Shown: positions 63,128-64,000 of the stretch, piece after piece
Layout of the letters: every line of letters starts with the position of its first letter
How positions within the stretch are numbered: the stretch's first letter is position 1
Assembly (NCBI RefSeq): GCF_002102175.1
Contig: NZ_LQOX01000116.1
Location: forward strand, 87,765-151,764
Source: Mycobacterium gastri
Lineage (GTDB): Bacteria > Actinomycetota > Actinomycetes > Mycobacteriales > Mycobacteriaceae
Length of the DNA stretch: 64,000 nucleotides
Direction: 5' to 3'
The notes under the pieces: model-generated
Database searches by the model: none
Told to the model about the DNA's origin: nothing
Seen by the model: only the letters and a program-made list of their open reading frames with translations
Program-made: the position numbers and the translations under genes

Positions 63128-63345
63128 TTGTACGTATCACTACTGGGTGCGGCAACGACGGCCGCGCAGATCAGCGAATTGGTCGAAGAGTTGGGCGGGT
63201 TGTCAGCCATGCTTGGCGAGGCAACGGCGGCGGAACGCGCCGAAGTGTACGCAAGCCTTGGCCTGCGTCTTGACTGCGATCCCTACCTGCGACAAGTCAA
63301 GGCGACGGCCGACTTGAGTCGTGTCGCCGGATGTGTCCGAGGGGG
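63128..63345 (+). pseudogene. Truncated serine-recombinase C-terminus
   Basis: The frame SLLGAATTAAQISELVEELG and AERAEVYASLGLRLDCDPYL, ending around RVAGCVRGGT, resembles the last 70 residues of large serine recombinases of mycobacterial mobile elements. No N-terminal catalytic or zinc-ribbon domain remains: an in-frame stop lies just upstream. The end overlaps the second direct-repeat copy. This is a scar of an integrated element. Confidence 0.55.
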
Positions 63346-63366
63346 GACTTGGCCATCTGCGACACG
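63331..63366. repeat. Direct repeat copy 2 flanking vapBC
   Basis: The copy reads GTGTCCGAGGGGGGACTTGG then CCATCTGCGAC, one base longer in its G run than copy 1. In this copy the repeat overlaps the 3' end of the recombinase fragment (codons for VRGGT), where attachment cores of such elements can lie. Confidence 0.65.
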
Positions 63367-63394
63367 CGTTGTGGTCCTGCGAGTGGGGCGCTGA

Positions 63395-63834
63395 AAGCGT
63401 CGCACGCAGACGCCGGATAGTAGCCCAAGCCTCTTGCGATACCAGCTGGACGAGAATGTAGTCAATCCGAGTTGCGCTTTGATTTTGAGGGCAGCGGCCA
63501 GTCATGGGCCGCAGACGATGAACGGCTCCTCCTGGTGTCGGCAGGACTATGTCCGCTGCCGGTCAGGCCACTCCTGATCCGTCGGGCTTCGGCCATGCAA
63601 TTGGCCCAACGTAGTCTTCGGCGCGTTCGACCTTCGCGGCTACCCGCGCGGACTCATAATTGGTGTGCCTAGGAGGGCTCTGAACAACGGGGCGTGATGG
63701 GGCGGGAAGAACGCCGACAAGGCCGTTTCTTCGGCAGTAGGTCAGACCCTGGTTGGTCGACAACGTGGTCGTTCTTCCCGCCGATATCAGTGTGCTGGGC
63801 GGGTATCGAGATGGGCAAGTCTGGGCCGTGGCCG
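63395..63834. other. Region without a recognised gene
   Basis: Only short, unconvincing frames are present in these 440 bases. A minus-strand frame ending at 63563 (VERAEDYVGPIAWPKPDGSG) looks somewhat protein-like and could be a gene scrap. The region also contains a 13-bp perfect inverted repeat (63701-63713 and 63770-63782). Confidence 0.5.
63701..63782. repeat. Perfect 13-bp inverted repeat
   Basis: GGCGGGAAGAACG (63701-63713) and CGTTCTTCCCGCC (63770-63782) are exact reverse complements, 56 bases apart. They lie about 50 bases beyond the 3' end of a transposase gene. They may be an IS terminus with an internal copy, or the stem of a long hairpin. Confidence 0.7.
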
Positions 63835-64000
63835 TCAGGCCAGGGCCCACCCGCCGTCGGTGCGGGTCAAGCCGCTGTTCACCAGTGTGCGCAGATTGAT
63901 TGCGGCACAACGGCGTCGCAGCCAGGCGTGATTCTTCTCCACGCCGAGGTAGCGCAGTTTGATCCGCCGTCCGCGGTTGGTGGCGGTCCAGGCCACGATC
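63835..64000 (-). mobile_element. Transposase, C-terminal end (partial)
   Basis: The last 54 residues of a transposase run off the right edge: WTATNRGRRIKLRYLGVEKN then HAWLRRRCAAINLRTLV and NSGLTRTDGGWALA before TGA. This basic ending is typical of DDE transposases of the IS1182/IS5-related type in actinobacteria, though the exact family is uncertain from so little. Intactness cannot be judged. Confidence 0.65.

Noticed and set aside
63472..63672. 66-codon plus-strand frame near the right end
   Set aside because: No motif, no Shine-Dalgarno and atypical residue composition; probably chance.

Overview
The window is high-GC mycobacterial chromosome. Almost every gene matches, in order and sequence, the Mycobacterium tuberculosis block from asnB (Rv2201) down to Rv2144c, read in the reverse direction. 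Protein similarity to M. tuberculosis is high, but the accessory islands differ. The best inference is a slow-growing relative of M. tuberculosis outside the tuberculosis complex; the species cannot be fixed from sequence reading alone.

Layout. 1-8.6 kb: the 5' end of asnB, then the aa3 oxidase genes ctaC and ctaF, mmpS3 and a membrane gene. Facing them is the opposite-strand operon ctaE-qcrC-qcrA-qcrB, so both halves of the bcc-aa3 respiratory supercomplex are here. 8.7-31.7 kb: trpD, an exonuclease/GIY-YIG protein, ripC, envelope mannosyltransferases and lipid genes (pimB, Rv2181 type, mptA, fadD15, Rv2182c type, idsA2), aroG, the pknL/Rv2175c pair, a non-canonical methylenetetrahydrofolate reductase, lppM and a GNAT acetyltransferase. 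An intact Rv2180c is missing; a short membrane ORF remains in its place.

31.9-61.8 kb is the division and cell-wall (dcw) cluster: mraZ, rsmH, an ftsL-like gene, pbpB, then murE, murF, mraY, murD, ftsW, murG, murC, ftsQ and ftsZ, followed by yfiH, yggS, sepF, a yggT gene, wag31 and Rv2144c. Four TGGGG-type boxes with 10-bp periodicity precede mraZ.

The notable feature is an island of about 7.6 kb that splits the dcw cluster between pbpB and murE (37.6-45.2 kb). On the minus strand it carries a tightly packed operon: a cyclodipeptide synthase (Rv2275 type, cyclo-Tyr-Tyr), a CYP121-type P450 (Rv2276 type, mycocyclosin synthase) and a DHA2-type MFS transporter. Divergent from it is a large cyclase-like/NB-ARC/LuxR regulator. 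Beside the regulator lie a decayed second copy of the murE P-loop region and a scrap of PE_PGRS sequence. In M. tuberculosis H37Rv the synthase and P450 genes are elsewhere and have no adjacent MFS gene, so this looks like a relocated, more complete cyclodityrosine/mycocyclosin cassette with a candidate exporter and regulator.

61.8-64 kb is a scarred mobile region: a truncated DUF4143 ATPase, a vapBC toxin-antitoxin pair, a truncated recombinase 3' end, a direct repeat of about 35 bp on either side of vapBC, and the 3' end of a transposase running off the window.
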